Assembly: GCA_005882335.1 (NCBI GenBank)
Contig: VBAP01000067.1
Coordinates: 1-38,492 of the forward strand
Length of the DNA: 38,492 nucleotides
DNA from: Candidatus Segetimicrobium genomatis
GTDB taxonomy: Bacteria; Sysuimicrobiota; Sysuimicrobiia; Sysuimicrobiales; Kaftiobacteriaceae
Reading direction: 5' to 3'
In this document: positions 1 through 8,087 of the stretch, piece by piece
How the letters are laid out: each line of letters starts with the position of its first letter
How positions within the stretch are numbered: position 1 is the first letter of the stretch
Program-made: the position numbers and the translations under genes
Notes under the pieces: model-generated
Database searches by the model: none
Seen by the model: the letters and a program-made list of their open reading frames with translations, nothing else
Told to the model about the DNA's origin: nothing

Positions 1-112
1 GGTAGGCGAGCTGGGCTAGCTCTTCCAGGAACATGGTGACGGTCTTCTTGGGAAGCTCCAGCTTGCCTGCCAGGTAGTCGGCGACCTTCGCCTTCGTCAT
101 CGATTTGGCCAT
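1..112 (-). CDS. HU-family DNA-binding protein, N-terminal part (truncated by window edge)
   Basis: Only the first 37 codons are visible. The start ATG (complement of 110-112) is preceded by an AGGAGGG-type ribosome binding site at about 119-125. The peptide begins MAKSMTKAKVADYLAGKLE and continues with LPKKTVTMFLEELAQLAY. This matches the helix-turn-helix N-terminus of HU/IHF-fold proteins of the MAKxMTK type: a first helix containing KxxVxxxLA, then a K-K turn and a second amphipathic helix. Such proteins bend and compact DNA. The beta-arm that inserts into the minor groove lies outside the window. The gene is divergent from rarA. The family call is from the N-terminus only. Confidence 0.75.
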   Translation of the reverse strand, partial: MAKSMTKAKVADYLAGKLELPKKTVTMFLEELAQLAY

Positions 113-309
113 TGAGAGCCCTCCTGAGGCAGAGTCGAATTAGTACGGATGCGGGATTTCCGCGCCAGGTCTGAATTTCCTGCCTCGTCGGCCCATCTGA
201 GGTAAGATTTCCCAATCCAGACGCGGTCTCTCGCAGTGCCGGGCTCGCTCGGGTTGAGTTGTGCTACCATCGAGGCAGCGGGAGAGCGCCTCCCGGCAAG
301 GAGGAATCT
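113..309. promoter_or_regulatory. Divergent intergenic region between the HU-family gene and rarA
   Basis: This 197 nt gap must hold promoters for both genes. On the + strand an extended -10-like TGCTACCAT lies at 262-270, without a good -35 at 17 nt. On the minus strand a TACTAA box lies near 140, also without a clear -35. A strong AAGGAGG at 298-304 serves the rarA start. No repeat or RNA structure is obvious. Confidence 0.35.
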
Positions 310-1653
310 GTGGAGCTGTTCAGACAGAGTACTGCCCGTCAGGCCGCGGCCCAGGCGCCGCTGGCCGCCAGGATGCGGCCCAGGTCCCTGGATGAATTCG
401 TCGGCCAGGAGCACCTGGTCGGCCCCGGGCGTGTGTTGCGGCGGGCGATCGAAGGTGATGACCTTTCGTCGCTCATCCTGTACGGCCCGCCGGGGACGGG
501 AAAGACCTCGCTCGCCCATGTCATCGCTGGGGCGACACGTTCAGAGGTAGAGCAGGTCAACGCGGTCACCGCAGGGGTCGCGGACCTCAAGCAGGTCATC
601 GCCCGTGCCCAGGACCGGCAGACGTTGTACGGGAAGCGAACGATCCTGTTCATCGACGAGATCCACCGGTTCAACAAGGCGCAGCAGGACGTGCTGCTGC
701 CCCATGTCGAGGAAGGAACCGTCATCCTCATCGGTGCGACGACGGAGAACCCTTTCTTCGAGGTCAACTCGACGCTGGTGTCGCGTTCGCGAGTCCTGCG
801 GCTGGAACCGCTGCGCGATGAGGAGATCGGGACCATCATCAGCCGCGCCCTCGCCGATGGCGATCGGGGGTTGGCCGGACAGCGGGTTGAAGTGGACGAG
901 GAGGCCCGGGCCCACCTGGTGGCCGTGAGCAACGGCGACGCGCGCATTGCCCTGAACACCCTTGAGGTCGCGGCGATGACGACGCCGCCGGGTCCGTCCG
1001 GAACCCGCGTCATCACCGTGCAGATCGTGGAGGAAGTCGCCCAGCGGCGGGCGTTGGTCTATGACCGGGAAGGCGACTCGCACTACGATCACATCTCGGC
1101 GTTTATCAAGAGCATGCGCGGGTCGGATCCCGACGCCGCCGTGTACTGGTTGATGCGGATGCTCGCGGCCGGGGAGAATCCCCGGTATATCGCCAGACGT
1201 ATGGTGGTCCACGCGGCGGAGGACGTCGGAATGGCCGACCCGATGGCACTCGTCGTCGCGACATCGGCCGCCCACGCTGTGGAGTACGTCGGCCTACCGG
1301 AGGCGCAGATTCCCATGACGGAAGCCGCCATCTACATCGCCACCGCTCCGAAGAGCAACGCCGTGGTCCGGGCCATCGGTGCGGCCACGCTCGATGTTGA
1401 GGAGCAGCGTGCCGATCCGGTCCCGGTGCACCTGCGAGACTCCAGCCATCCTCAGGCGGTGAAACAGCTGGGTCACGGTCAGGGCTACAAGTACGCGCAC
1501 GACCACCCAAATGGATTTGTTCCACAGGAGTATCTGCCGGACAGTGTGGCCGGTCACATCTACTACGAACCCACTGAGCACGGATTCGAAACCGAGATCC
1601 GGCGCCGGCTGCGGACCTGGTGGAAAGGCATCAAGAACTACTCCCCCGAGTGA
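310..1653 (+). CDS. rarA: RarA/MgsA-type replication-associated AAA+ ATPase
   Basis: RarA acts at stalled replication forks and is related to clamp-loader and RuvB ATPases. The 447-residue protein has Walker A GPPGTGKT (residues about 59-66), Walker B DEIHRFN (about 116-122), a sensor-1 region with TTENPFFEVN, and the C-terminal tetramerisation domain containing the family motif SAFIKSMRGSDPDAAVYWL. The length is normal. The open frame begins at an ATG at 259, but the GTG at 310 has AAGGAGG 5-11 nt upstream and starts exactly where RarA homology begins (VELF), so I chose 310. A gap of about 160 nt carrying an inverted-repeat element separates it from mnmA. The call is secure. Confidence 0.95.
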   Translation: MELFRQSTARQAAAQAPLAARMRPRSLDEFVGQEHLVGPGRVLRRAIEGDDLSSLILYGPPGTGKTSLAHVIAGATRSEVEQVNAVTAGVADLKQVIARAQDRQTLYGKRTILFIDEIHRFNKAQQDVLLPHVEEGTVILIGATTENPFFEVNSTLVSRSRVLRLEPLRDEEIGTIISRALADGDRGLAGQRVEVDEEARAHLVAVSNGDARIALNTLEVAAMTTPPGPSGTRVITVQIVEEVAQRRALVYDREGDSHYDHISAFIKSMRGSDPDAAVYWLMRMLAAGENPRYIARRMVVHAAEDVGMADPMALVVATSAAHAVEYVGLPEAQIPMTEAAIYIATAPKSNAVVRAIGAATLDVEEQRADPVPVHLRDSSHPQAVKQLGHGQGYKYAHDHPNGFVPQEYLPDSVAGHIYYEPTEHGFETEIRRRLRTWWKGIKNYSPE

Positions 1654-1654
1654 C

Positions 1655-1797
1655 CCTGGGACCAGGGGACCAAGGGACCGGCGTACATCGGGCCTTCTTC
1701 GCTGACCATTTTTCTCGAATCCTGTTGCTGGTAATATAGAGTGACAGTTCCAGAGGATCCGCATGCCTGGTCCCATGGTACCTTGGTCCCGGGTCCC
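1655..1797. repeat. Quasi-palindromic word-repeat element 1 (GGGACCA words)
   Basis: The left arm (1655-1679) is built from GGGACCAGGGGACCAAGG-type words. The right arm (1766-1797) is its approximate reverse complement (TGGTCCC, CTTGGTCCC, GGGTCCC). The spacer is about 85 nt. The element begins immediately after the rarA stop and ends just before the mnmA ribosome binding site. The same vocabulary returns at 29655-29750. There is no U-run after the right arm. Confidence 0.8.
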
Positions 1798-1815
1798 GTA
1801 GTTGGAGGTTAGTGT

Positions 1816-2964
1816 GTGGCCAAGTGGGCCGTCGCGATGAGCGGCGGGGTTGACAGCTCAGTGGCCGCAGGGCTGCTGGCGGCAGAAGGCCATGAGGTCG
1901 TCGGCCTGACGATGAACCTGTGGCCCGACTGGCTGCCGGAGCCCGACGATGCGTTCAAGGCCTGCTGCGGAGTGTCCGCGATCGAGGATGCCCGCGCGGT
2001 CGCCCACCGGCTGGGCATCCGGCACTACGTGCTCAACATGCGGGAAGAGTTTGAACGCGCCGTCATCGGCTACTTCGCCGGCGAGTATGCCCATGGGCGT
2101 ACACCCAATCCCTGTATTGCGTGCAATCAGGCCATCAAGTTCTCCCTCTTGCTGCACAAAGTGACGGCGCTGGGGCTGGATGGAGTCGTGACCGGTCACT
2201 ATGCTCGGGTCGAGGAAGACCCCCTGTCGGGTCGGTACCATCTGCTGCGGGCCCGCGATCCGCATAAGGACCAGTCGTACGTCCTGTACGGGCTGACCCA
2301 GGCGCAGTTGGCCCGCGTACGGCTGCCGATCGGCGAGTACACGAAGGTGCAGGTGCGTGACCTGGCGCGACAGTTCGGACTGCCGGTGGCGGACAAACCG
2401 GACAGCCAGGAGATCTGTTTTGTCCCGCGCGGCTCGTACGCCGACGTAGTGGCGCGGTTCCATCCCGAAGCACTGCAACCAGGCCCGATTCTTGACACCG
2501 CCGGGCGCGTGCTGGGCCAGCATCACGGCATCGCACGCTACACCATCGGGCAGCGCCGCGGCCTGGGCCCTGCCCTGGGACGGGACTCCACTCGGGAGAG
2601 TCGTGGCGGGCAGGCCGACGGCCAGCCGAAGTTCGTGGTAGCGATCGATGCGCAGCGCAACGCCGTCATCGTCGGCGAGGAGCGGGACCTCTTGTGCGAC
2701 GAACTGACGGCATCGGAGCTGAACTGGATCGCAATCGAATCTCTCGACGCTCCGCGCCGGGTGACGGCCCGCGTGCGCCACGCCAGTAGAGACGTCGAGG
2801 CGACCGTGCGTCCCAGCGGCAGCGTGGGCGAGATCACCGTACGGTTCGCGCAGCCTCAGCGGGCTCCAGCTCCGGGGCAAGCGGTCACCCTGTATGATGG
2901 CGCCCGTGTGCTGGGCGGGGGCACGATCACCGCCGTCCGTCTTCCCGCGCGAAGCCTCGCCTAA
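1816..2964 (+). CDS. mnmA: tRNA-specific 2-thiouridylase MnmA
   Basis: MnmA adenylates and thiolates U34 of Lys, Glu and Gln tRNAs using a persulfide relay. The 382-residue protein has the PP-loop SGGVDSS at residues 9-15, the catalytic cysteine in TPNPCIACN (Cys100), and the partner cysteine in DSQEICFVP (Cys201), the same spacing as characterised MnmA enzymes. The C-terminal beta-barrel domain follows, with GQRRGLG before it. The GTG at 1816 was chosen because GGAGG lies at 1804-1808 and homology begins at once. Two out-of-frame GTGs overlap it. The stop codon abuts the next inverted-repeat element. The gene stands alone functionally. Confidence 0.95.
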   Translation: MAKWAVAMSGGVDSSVAAGLLAAEGHEVVGLTMNLWPDWLPEPDDAFKACCGVSAIEDARAVAHRLGIRHYVLNMREEFERAVIGYFAGEYAHGRTPNPCIACNQAIKFSLLLHKVTALGLDGVVTGHYARVEEDPLSGRYHLLRARDPHKDQSYVLYGLTQAQLARVRLPIGEYTKVQVRDLARQFGLPVADKPDSQEICFVPRGSYADVVARFHPEALQPGPILDTAGRVLGQHHGIARYTIGQRRGLGPALGRDSTRESRGGQADGQPKFVVAIDAQRNAVIVGEERDLLCDELTASELNWIAIESLDAPRRVTARVRHASRDVEATVRPSGSVGEITVRFAQPQRAPAPGQAVTLYDGARVLGGGTITAVRLPARSLA

Positions 2965-3106
2965 TCTACCCAATCTTCCCGATTCACCCAATCTACCCGA
3001 TCCACGGCACCCACGTTCCTACCGTCGGTGGATAGGAGCCCGTCTTCCTCGATGGTTGTGCAGATTGGGTAGATTGTGAAGATTGGGCGGATTGGGTAGA
3101 TTGAAG
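2964..3106. repeat. Quasi-palindromic word-repeat element 2 (GATTGGGTA words)
   Basis: The left arm (2964-3003) is made of repeated CTACCCAATC and TTCCCGATTC words. The right arm (3057-3106) carries the complementary GATTGGGTAGATTGTGAAG words. The spacer of about 50 nt is unrelated. The left arm starts at the mnmA stop codon and the right arm runs to the base before the S41 peptidase ATG, so the arm itself is the leader of that gene. Here the C/T-rich arm comes first, the reverse of most other copies. Confidence 0.8.
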
Positions 3107-4438
3107 ATGATGCGTCCGCTCGTGCGGTCCGGTTTGCTAGCCGCGCTGGCTGCGGCCGTTCTCGCCGTCGCCTGGCCCGGGGCTCTTGCGGCGCAGGTCT
3201 CTTCCGACCTGGCCGACGCCCTCGTCCGGGAAACGTACGAAGCGATTCGGGAAGACTCGCTGCGGCCGCCTGATGTGCTGACCCTGCTGCATGAGACGGT
3301 CCTGACCGCCCAGCAGGCGCTGGCCTCGGCAGGCGTCACCGAGCCACCACCGCTCCCCGCCTTCGCCGGACAGGAAGATCGGGACCTGACGGCTGCCGCC
3401 GCGTATGTCCAGGCCGCGGCCACCGCGGCACCCCGCGACTCTGACCGGATCGTCGCCACGGTGCTCCGGGCGATGATCCGCGCCGTCGCAGACCCCCTGG
3501 GCGCCGTGTTCATGCCGCTGGAGTTTACGCGCTACCACCGGGAACTGCGGGGCGAACACACGGGGATCGGTGTTCAAATCGATGTCGTGCGCGGGCAGAT
3601 CGCCTTCAGCGATGTGACCGTGGGCGGGCCCGCGGCACGGGTGGGAATCAGTCCCGGCGACGTGCTGCTGGAAGCCGACGGCCGTCCGGTGGCCGACAGC
3701 ACCCCGGATCGGGTCATGGACCGTCTGCACGGTGCCGCAGGCACCACGGTCGCGCTGGTCGTGCGCCGCGCCGCCGGCGGGATCGTCCAGCTGTCGCTCG
3801 TCCGCGAGCCGGTGCGGGAGAACCCGACCCGCGGGAAGATGGTGGAGCCACACCTTGGTTACCTGCGCCTGCTGGAGTTTTCCGAGGAGGCATCGTCTGA
3901 CGTGAGCCGCTCGGTCGGGGGCCTGCTGGAGGCGGGAGCGACAGCGTTGCTCCTGGATCTTCGCGAGAACGGCGGTGGCTTGTTGGATGAGGCTGTCGCG
4001 GTCGCCAGCGGGTTTCTCTCCGACGGCATCGTCGCCATGGAGGAACGACGCGGGTCGCTCAATGCATTGTCCGTCATCCCGCAGGCCCACCGGTTTTCCG
4101 GCCCGGTGGTCGTCCTGGTCAACAACTTCACCGCCAGCGCGTCAGAAGTCGTGGCGGGCGCGCTCCAGGATACCGGCGCGACACTGGTCGGCGAGCGCAC
4201 ATTTGGCAAGGCGACTGTCCAGACCATCTACCCGCTGCGCGGCGGATGGGGCCTTCGCCTGACCACGGCACGGTATTACACGCGGCGAGGCCGTCAGATT
4301 GACGGCCGGGGACTGCGGCCGGATTTGAGCGTGCCAATGGATGAGGAGTTGATTCAGTCGCCGCGTGACGTCCAGCTCCGAGAGGCGACGGCCGTGCTGC
4401 GGGCGCAGCTGGCCGCCGGGACCGGCAGGCGACCATGA
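3107..4438 (+). CDS. S41-family C-terminal processing peptidase (Ctp-like) with PDZ domain
   Basis: This is an exported serine protease of the tail-specific/CtpA family, which cleaves the C-termini of periplasmic or envelope proteins. A Sec-type signal lies at residues 1-30 (hydrophobic stretch ending near ALAAQ). A helical N-terminal region follows, then a PDZ domain (about 145-230, with GIGVQIDV and VGISPGDVLLEADGRPV), then the S41 core. The catalytic pair is the serine of NFTASASE (about residue 344) and the lysine of RTFGKATVQ (about 368). I start at the ATG at 3107, where the signal peptide begins; an earlier start at 3083 would translate repeat DNA. No good Shine-Dalgarno is seen because the repeat arm forms the leader. 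It overlaps cca by 4 nt (ATGA). Confidence 0.9.
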   Translation: MMRPLVRSGLLAALAAAVLAVAWPGALAAQVSSDLADALVRETYEAIREDSLRPPDVLTLLHETVLTAQQALASAGVTEPPPLPAFAGQEDRDLTAAAAYVQAAATAAPRDSDRIVATVLRAMIRAVADPLGAVFMPLEFTRYHRELRGEHTGIGVQIDVVRGQIAFSDVTVGGPAARVGISPGDVLLEADGRPVADSTPDRVMDRLHGAAGTTVALVVRRAAGGIVQLSLVREPVRENPTRGKMVEPHLGYLRLLEFSEEASSDVSRSVGGLLEAGATALLLDLRENGGGLLDEAVAVASGFLSDGIVAMEERRGSLNALSVIPQAHRFSGPVVVLVNNFTASASEVVAGALQDTGATLVGERTFGKATVQTIYPLRGGWGLRLTTARYYTRRGRQIDGRGLRPDLSVPMDEELIQSPRDVQLREATAVLRAQLAAGTGRRP

Positions 4439-5790
4439 GCGCGATGACGCTGCGGGAGGGCGCCGTCGAGGTGGTGCACCGGCTGCGCGAGCATGGATTC
4501 ACGGCCTATTGGGTCGGCGGCTGCGTGCGCGATCTGGAGATGGGCCGCGAGCCGCACGACTACGATGTCGCGACCGACGCGCGGCCCAGCGAAGTGGCGA
4601 CGCTGTTTCCGAATGCCGTGCTCGTCGGCGTGAAGTTTGGCGTGGTCGTGGTCCCCTTGAACGGGCACCATTATGAGGTCTCGACGTTTCGAACGGAAGG
4701 TCCGTACGTGGACGGCCGCAGGCCCAGCCGGGTGGAGTTCGTGGACGCGCAGTCTGACGTGACACGGCGGGACTTTACCATCAACGGCCTGCTCCATGAT
4801 CCGCTCACCGGCCAGACCATCGACCACGTCGGCGGACGCGCAGATATCGCCAGGCGGATTGTCCGGACCATCGGCCAGCCGCGGATCCGCTTTGCGGAAG
4901 ACCGGTTGCGGATGCTGCGGGCGGTGCGTTTGGCGGCGGAACTGCAGTTTGACATCGACGACGACACCTTCCGCGCCATTGCCGACCAGGCGAGTGCGAT
5001 CACCGAGGTGAGTGCCGAGCGCATCCGCGACGAGTTGTTGCGGCTCCTCACCGCCCCCGGGCGGGGGAGGGGAGTGCGGCTGCTGCACGCCAGCGGGCTG
5101 CTGCAGGTGATTCTGCCCGAGGTCGCCGCAATGGCCGGCGTCCCGCAACCTCCCGAATTTCACCCCGAGGGTGACGTCTTCATCCACACGGCGCTGGCCC
5201 TGGAGCATCTTCGCGATCCATCGCCGGTCCTGGCGATGGCGACCCTGCTGCACGATATTGGCAAGCCGCCGACGCTGTCTGTATCGGACCGGATTCGCTT
5301 CAACGAACATGACGTGGTCGGCGCGGAGATGGCTGAGGCGGTCTGCCGGCGCCTGCGCCTGTCCGGACAGGACACGGAGCGGATCGTGGCGCTGGTCAGG
5401 GACCACCTCCGGGTGAAAGACCTGCCCAAAATGCGGCCGGCAAAAGCAAAACGGTTCCTGCTGGACCCCGCCTGCGCCGACCACCTGGAGCTGCACCGCG
5501 CAGATTGCCTGGCCAGCCACGGGAACCTGGACGTGTACTATTGGGCCACAGCTGCGCTGCAGGAACTGGCCGCGCAACACGTGGACCGCGAACGGCTGAT
5601 CTCGGGCGACGATCTGCTGGCGTTGGGCTACCGCCCGGGACCCCAGTACAAGACCATCCTGGACCACGTCGAGGACGCCCGCCTGGAGGGCAGGGTCAGA
5701 ACGCGCGACGAGGCCTTGGCGCTTGTTCGAGAGTTGTTCCCGCAGACGGAGTCCACTCAGTCTTCACAGTCTTCCCAGTCTACTACCTAA
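4435..5790 (+). CDS. cca: CCA tRNA nucleotidyltransferase / poly(A) polymerase family protein with HD domain
   Basis: This class II nucleotidyltransferase adds or repairs the 3' CCA of tRNA. The head has GGCVRD (28-33) and the metal-binding DYD (42-44). The flexible-loop motif RRDFTINGLL follows, then RFAEDRLRMLRAVRLAAEL. An HD phosphohydrolase-like domain carries LLHDIGKPPTLS. At 451 residues it is in the normal range for HD-containing family members. Its start overlaps the peptidase stop (ATGA), implying translational coupling. The last 12 residues, STQSSQSSQSTT, are encoded by the left arm of the adjacent inverted repeat and are not family sequence. Whether it adds the full CCA, or only CC or A, cannot be told from motifs alone. 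Confidence 0.92.
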   Translation: MSAMTLREGAVEVVHRLREHGFTAYWVGGCVRDLEMGREPHDYDVATDARPSEVATLFPNAVLVGVKFGVVVVPLNGHHYEVSTFRTEGPYVDGRRPSRVEFVDAQSDVTRRDFTINGLLHDPLTGQTIDHVGGRADIARRIVRTIGQPRIRFAEDRLRMLRAVRLAAELQFDIDDDTFRAIADQASAITEVSAERIRDELLRLLTAPGRGRGVRLLHASGLLQVILPEVAAMAGVPQPPEFHPEGDVFIHTALALEHLRDPSPVLAMATLLHDIGKPPTLSVSDRIRFNEHDVVGAEMAEAVCRRLRLSGQDTERIVALVRDHLRVKDLPKMRPAKAKRFLLDPACADHLELHRADCLASHGNLDVYYWATAALQELAAQHVDRERLISGDDLLALGYRPGPQYKTILDHVEDARLEGRVRTRDEALALVRELFPQTESTQSSQSSQSTT

Positions 5791-5866
5791 AGATCAATAG
5801 TCGGGAGACTGGGGAGACCGGGAAGACCGGGGAGACTGGGAAGACCGTGGTTACCGGGAGGACCGT
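5751..5866. repeat. Quasi-palindromic word-repeat element 3 (GGGAGACT/GGAAGACC words)
   Basis: The left arm (5751-5785) repeats CAGTCTTC words and lies inside the cca reading frame, encoding a Ser/Gln-rich tail. The right arm (5801-5866) is a longer run of GGGAGACTGGG and GGAAGACCGGG words complementary to it. The spacer is only about 15 nt. The vocabulary is related to that at 10080-10182. Confidence 0.8.
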
Positions 5867-5905
5867 ATCTTTGCGTGGGGAAGTGACTAAACGGGTGGAT
5901 TCTTT

Positions 5906-6064
5906 GTGAACGAGCTGGCCATCGTCTATGTGTTTCTGGGGCTCCTGGCCGTGTTTGTGATCATCGGCGCCTTGATCCCTAAGTACTTACCCTCGCTGGT
6001 GCGCTATCTGGATTCCACGGTGTTGAAGGAAGAGAGAGGGTCTGACGGGGAGAAACACGACTGA
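5906..6064 (+). CDS. Small single-pass membrane protein, uncharacterised
   Basis: This is a 52-residue open frame starting at a GTG, with GGGTGGAT about 8 nt upstream. It begins VNELAIVYVFLGLLAVFV, followed by IIGALIPKYLP. Residues 5-24 form one hydrophobic helix. A short amphipathic segment and a charged tail rich in Lys, Glu and Asp follow, which suggests an N-out or N-in anchored micro-protein with a cytosolic C-terminus. It sits between two inverted-repeat elements downstream of cca and converges on the FBP aldolase/phosphatase gene. I do not recognise the family. Support comes from the start region, the helix and the position; no homology is claimed. Confidence 0.6.
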   Translation: MNELAIVYVFLGLLAVFVIIGALIPKYLPSLVRYLDSTVLKEERGSDGEKHD

Positions 6065-6068
6065 CGGC

Positions 6069-6175
6069 AGTTGAAGAGTTGGAAAGTTGGAGAGTTGAAG
6101 AGACCAACACAGAAGAGTTGGAGTGGATGCGGGGCTAACGGTTGACCTCTTCAACTATCCAACTCTTCAACTTGT
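6069..6175. repeat. Quasi-palindromic word-repeat element 4 (GTTGGA/GTTGAAGA words)
   Basis: The left arm (6069-6102) reads as GTTGAAGAGTTGGAAAG plus GTTGGAGAG words. The right arm (6147-6175) is the complementary CTCTTCAAC and TATCCAAC run. The spacer is about 45 nt. It fills the gap between the convergent micro-protein and the FBP aldolase/phosphatase. The left arm is nearly identical to that at 9287-9310. Confidence 0.85.
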
Positions 6176-6185
6176 CGAACTTCAG

Positions 6186-7319
6186 TTACTCCGTGCCCGC
6201 CGGCGTTTTGGCGGCCTCCTTCCGCACCACGAACTCCTGCTCCAGCTTCCGCAGCCGTGCCACGATTCCACCGTATTCCAGTTCCGACATCGGCAGCATG
6301 GCTGGTTCGAAGAACCCCTGCCTGCGCATCTCCATCGCCTTCAGCGCGATCTGATCACGCACGGCATTCCAGAAGGGATCGGCAAACAAGTCCGACGGAG
6401 CGGTGAGCATCCCGTCGTGCATCGAGAAGCCGAGCGCCGACACCATCGGGCAGCAGAAGAACGTAGATGCCGGCGTGTTGACCGGCACGGGCATCAGAGG
6501 CAGGTTGTGGCTCCCCCGGGTATCGCCACCGACGAATGCGCCAACCGCAAATGCAGGTCCGAACTCTTCCGTGGCGGGGAAGATTTTCTGTACCCGCACC
6601 ACCGCTGGTGGATCGTCCTTCCCGACGTAGCGGCCGGCGATATTCCGGAGGCGCGTTGTGCCGACGGCAGCGGCCTGCTCATTCGGGAACTTTCGCGACC
6701 AGATGGCCTCGATCGCGTATCGATTGGTGTCGCGCAGCAGCGCGGCAATGTCGTAGAGCCGCTCGGGGGCGTTGAGCACGATGAGTCGATCACCTTCCGT
6801 GTGGTCCATGTCCATGATGTGCAAGGTGAACCCGTCGTGCAGGCCCTCCGAGAGCATTAGTCCGGGGGAATACATCGGGTCGGTGAACGCGAGGTAGAGT
6901 GGAAGGTTGAATGCCCCCGGCCCGCACTTATCGCTGAGCAGCACCATCAGGGCCTCACTGGGACGCTCGTCCAACTCGATTTCCGCGCTGCCCGGGCCTA
7001 GACCGCGCACATTGCCGGAGAACGCATCCTTCAGAAGATCCTGACCCGCGCCGTAGAGCCCCTGAGCCTTTGCTTTCACCGTCGCCTTGTTGAACGCGTC
7101 CCAGGCCAGCTGGTGAATATCCGGACTATCCTTCCCGCGCGTATGGGTCATGATAATTGCGATGTCATCGCCGGCGTGACAGATGTAGAAGTCGATCAGC
7201 AGCTTCCCATGCTCGCGCTCCACGCGTTCCCGGACAATCCCCAGGACCTCAGCACTCGGGATGGTGTGGCCGCCGATGGCGCCGATGTCCGCCTTGATGA
7301 CGCTCACCGTGACCCGCAT
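6186..7319 (-). CDS. fbp: Fructose-1,6-bisphosphate aldolase/phosphatase (bifunctional, archaeal type)
   Basis: This enzyme family (FBPA/P, class V FBPase) condenses DHAP and glyceraldehyde-3-phosphate and then dephosphorylates the product, driving gluconeogenesis in one direction. The 377-residue protein begins MRVTVSVIKADIGAIGGH, the family's N-terminal metal- and substrate-binding motif. It also contains GPGSAEIELDERPSEAL, HIMDMDHTEGD, an SRKFPNEQ segment, and PVPVNTPAS followed by CCPMVSALGFS. The ATG at 7319 was chosen over an upstream extension because GGAGGAGG lies just before it and homology starts there. The family is typical of Archaea and deep-branching, often thermophilic bacteria. 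It stands alone here, converging on the micro-protein and divergent from the next gene. Confidence 0.93.
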   Translation of the reverse strand: MRVTVSVIKADIGAIGGHTIPSAEVLGIVRERVEREHGKLLIDFYICHAGDDIAIIMTHTRGKDSPDIHQLAWDAFNKATVKAKAQGLYGAGQDLLKDAFSGNVRGLGPGSAEIELDERPSEALMVLLSDKCGPGAFNLPLYLAFTDPMYSPGLMLSEGLHDGFTLHIMDMDHTEGDRLIVLNAPERLYDIAALLRDTNRYAIEAIWSRKFPNEQAAAVGTTRLRNIAGRYVGKDDPPAVVRVQKIFPATEEFGPAFAVGAFVGGDTRGSHNLPLMPVPVNTPASTFFCCPMVSALGFSMHDGMLTAPSDLFADPFWNAVRDQIALKAMEMRRQGFFEPAMLPMSELEYGGIVARLRKLEQEFVVRKEAAKTPAGTE

Positions 7320-7626
7320 ACTCCCGCCTCCTCCTGGTTGGGGGACAACAGTAGCACTTCGGGTCGGGCCAACCGACCCCTGCTGGGGACCGCGTCCCGC
7401 GCGGCTTTTACGAGACCGCTGCCCGTTGCGCTTCATCCGCTTAGCCTCACGCGTCGCCTCTCCATTCTCGCGCTGCAGATTCGAGTGCGTTTTACCCTCT
7501 GACCATCGGTCTCAGCCAAGAGGAAAACTTCTCCAATGGGTCGAACACGCAACCGAATAACGTACGACACGGTGCCCTGTGTCCCCCCGCAGCCGCGCCG
7601 CTAACCCCGAGGCCGGGGGCGTGGGG
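7320..7626. other. Intergenic gap between divergent genes
   Basis: This 307 nt region separates the divergent FBP aldolase/phosphatase and the uncharacterised protein at 7627. It contains the minus-strand ribosome binding site at about 7324-7333. I see no convincing -35/-10 pair, no inverted-repeat element and no RNA gene. A GTG at 7579 could start the downstream gene earlier, but it has no ribosome binding site. Confidence 0.4.
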
Positions 7627-8022
7627 ATGATAGCGCGGTTGCGCGTGGCGGGGGTGCGCGTCGAGCGGACGCCGGGACGCGTCGCAGTATCGGTGAACCT
7701 GCTCCACAACGACACGATGCTGTCGGCGCGGGTGGAGCGTCCGGCCGGGGAGTCTGCCGGGGTGCAGGTTGCGGCCGAAGCCGCGGTCGAAGCGGTGCGA
7801 AAAGCGGCTCCGCCGGGTACCGCGTTCACCCTGCAACGAGCAAGCAGTCATCTGGTCAGTGCCGGGCCGGCGGTGGTGACGCATATCGTGGTCGAGACGC
7901 CGCGCGGCCAGGAGCACCTGGTAGGCAGCGCGCTCGGCCGGGGTGGACCGCTCGAGGATGCCGCCGTGGCCGCGGTGGTCGATGCCGTGGACCGGCGGCT
8001 GGCTTGGCTCCTGCGGAGGTGA
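7627..8022 (+). CDS. Uncharacterised protein with two tandem alpha/beta half-repeats
   Basis: I do not recognise a named family. The 131-residue protein (from ATG 7627, preceded by GGGGGCGTGGGG) shows an internal duplication. Each half has a beta-strand of alternating hydrophobics (RVAVSVNLLHND; AVVTHIVVETPRG), a turn, a second strand ending in Gly or Ser-Ala, then an Ala/Val-rich helix (VQVAAEAAVEAVRKAA; LEDAAVAAVVDAVDRRL). The second half resembles the beta-beta-alpha unit of the LeuA-type C-terminal regulatory domain, but no catalytic residues are visible. A GTG at 7579 is a possible earlier start. It lies 65 nt upstream of the ParA gene in the same direction, so it may belong with ParA and the Cys-rich gene after it. 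Confidence 0.6.
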   Translation: MIARLRVAGVRVERTPGRVAVSVNLLHNDTMLSARVERPAGESAGVQVAAEAAVEAVRKAAPPGTAFTLQRASSHLVSAGPAVVTHIVVETPRGQEHLVGSALGRGGPLEDAAVAAVVDAVDRRLAWLLRR

Positions 8023-8087
8023 GTGCGGACCAGGAGCCGGGACAGCGTCATCGCCAGCGGCACTCCGCAGCGGCGCGGGAGGGTAGA

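Noticed and set aside
259..309. Earlier ATG start of rarA
   Set aside because: It has no ribosome binding site and the added residues do not fit the family; GTG 310 has AAGGAGG.
1858..2991. Long minus-strand open frame opposite mnmA
   Set aside because: It is a codon-bias shadow: low-complexity Arg/His/Gln-rich, without family motifs, opposite a clear gene.
4354..5667. Long minus-strand open frame opposite cca
   Set aside because: The composition is typical of antisense of GC-rich coding DNA, and cca itself has all its motifs.
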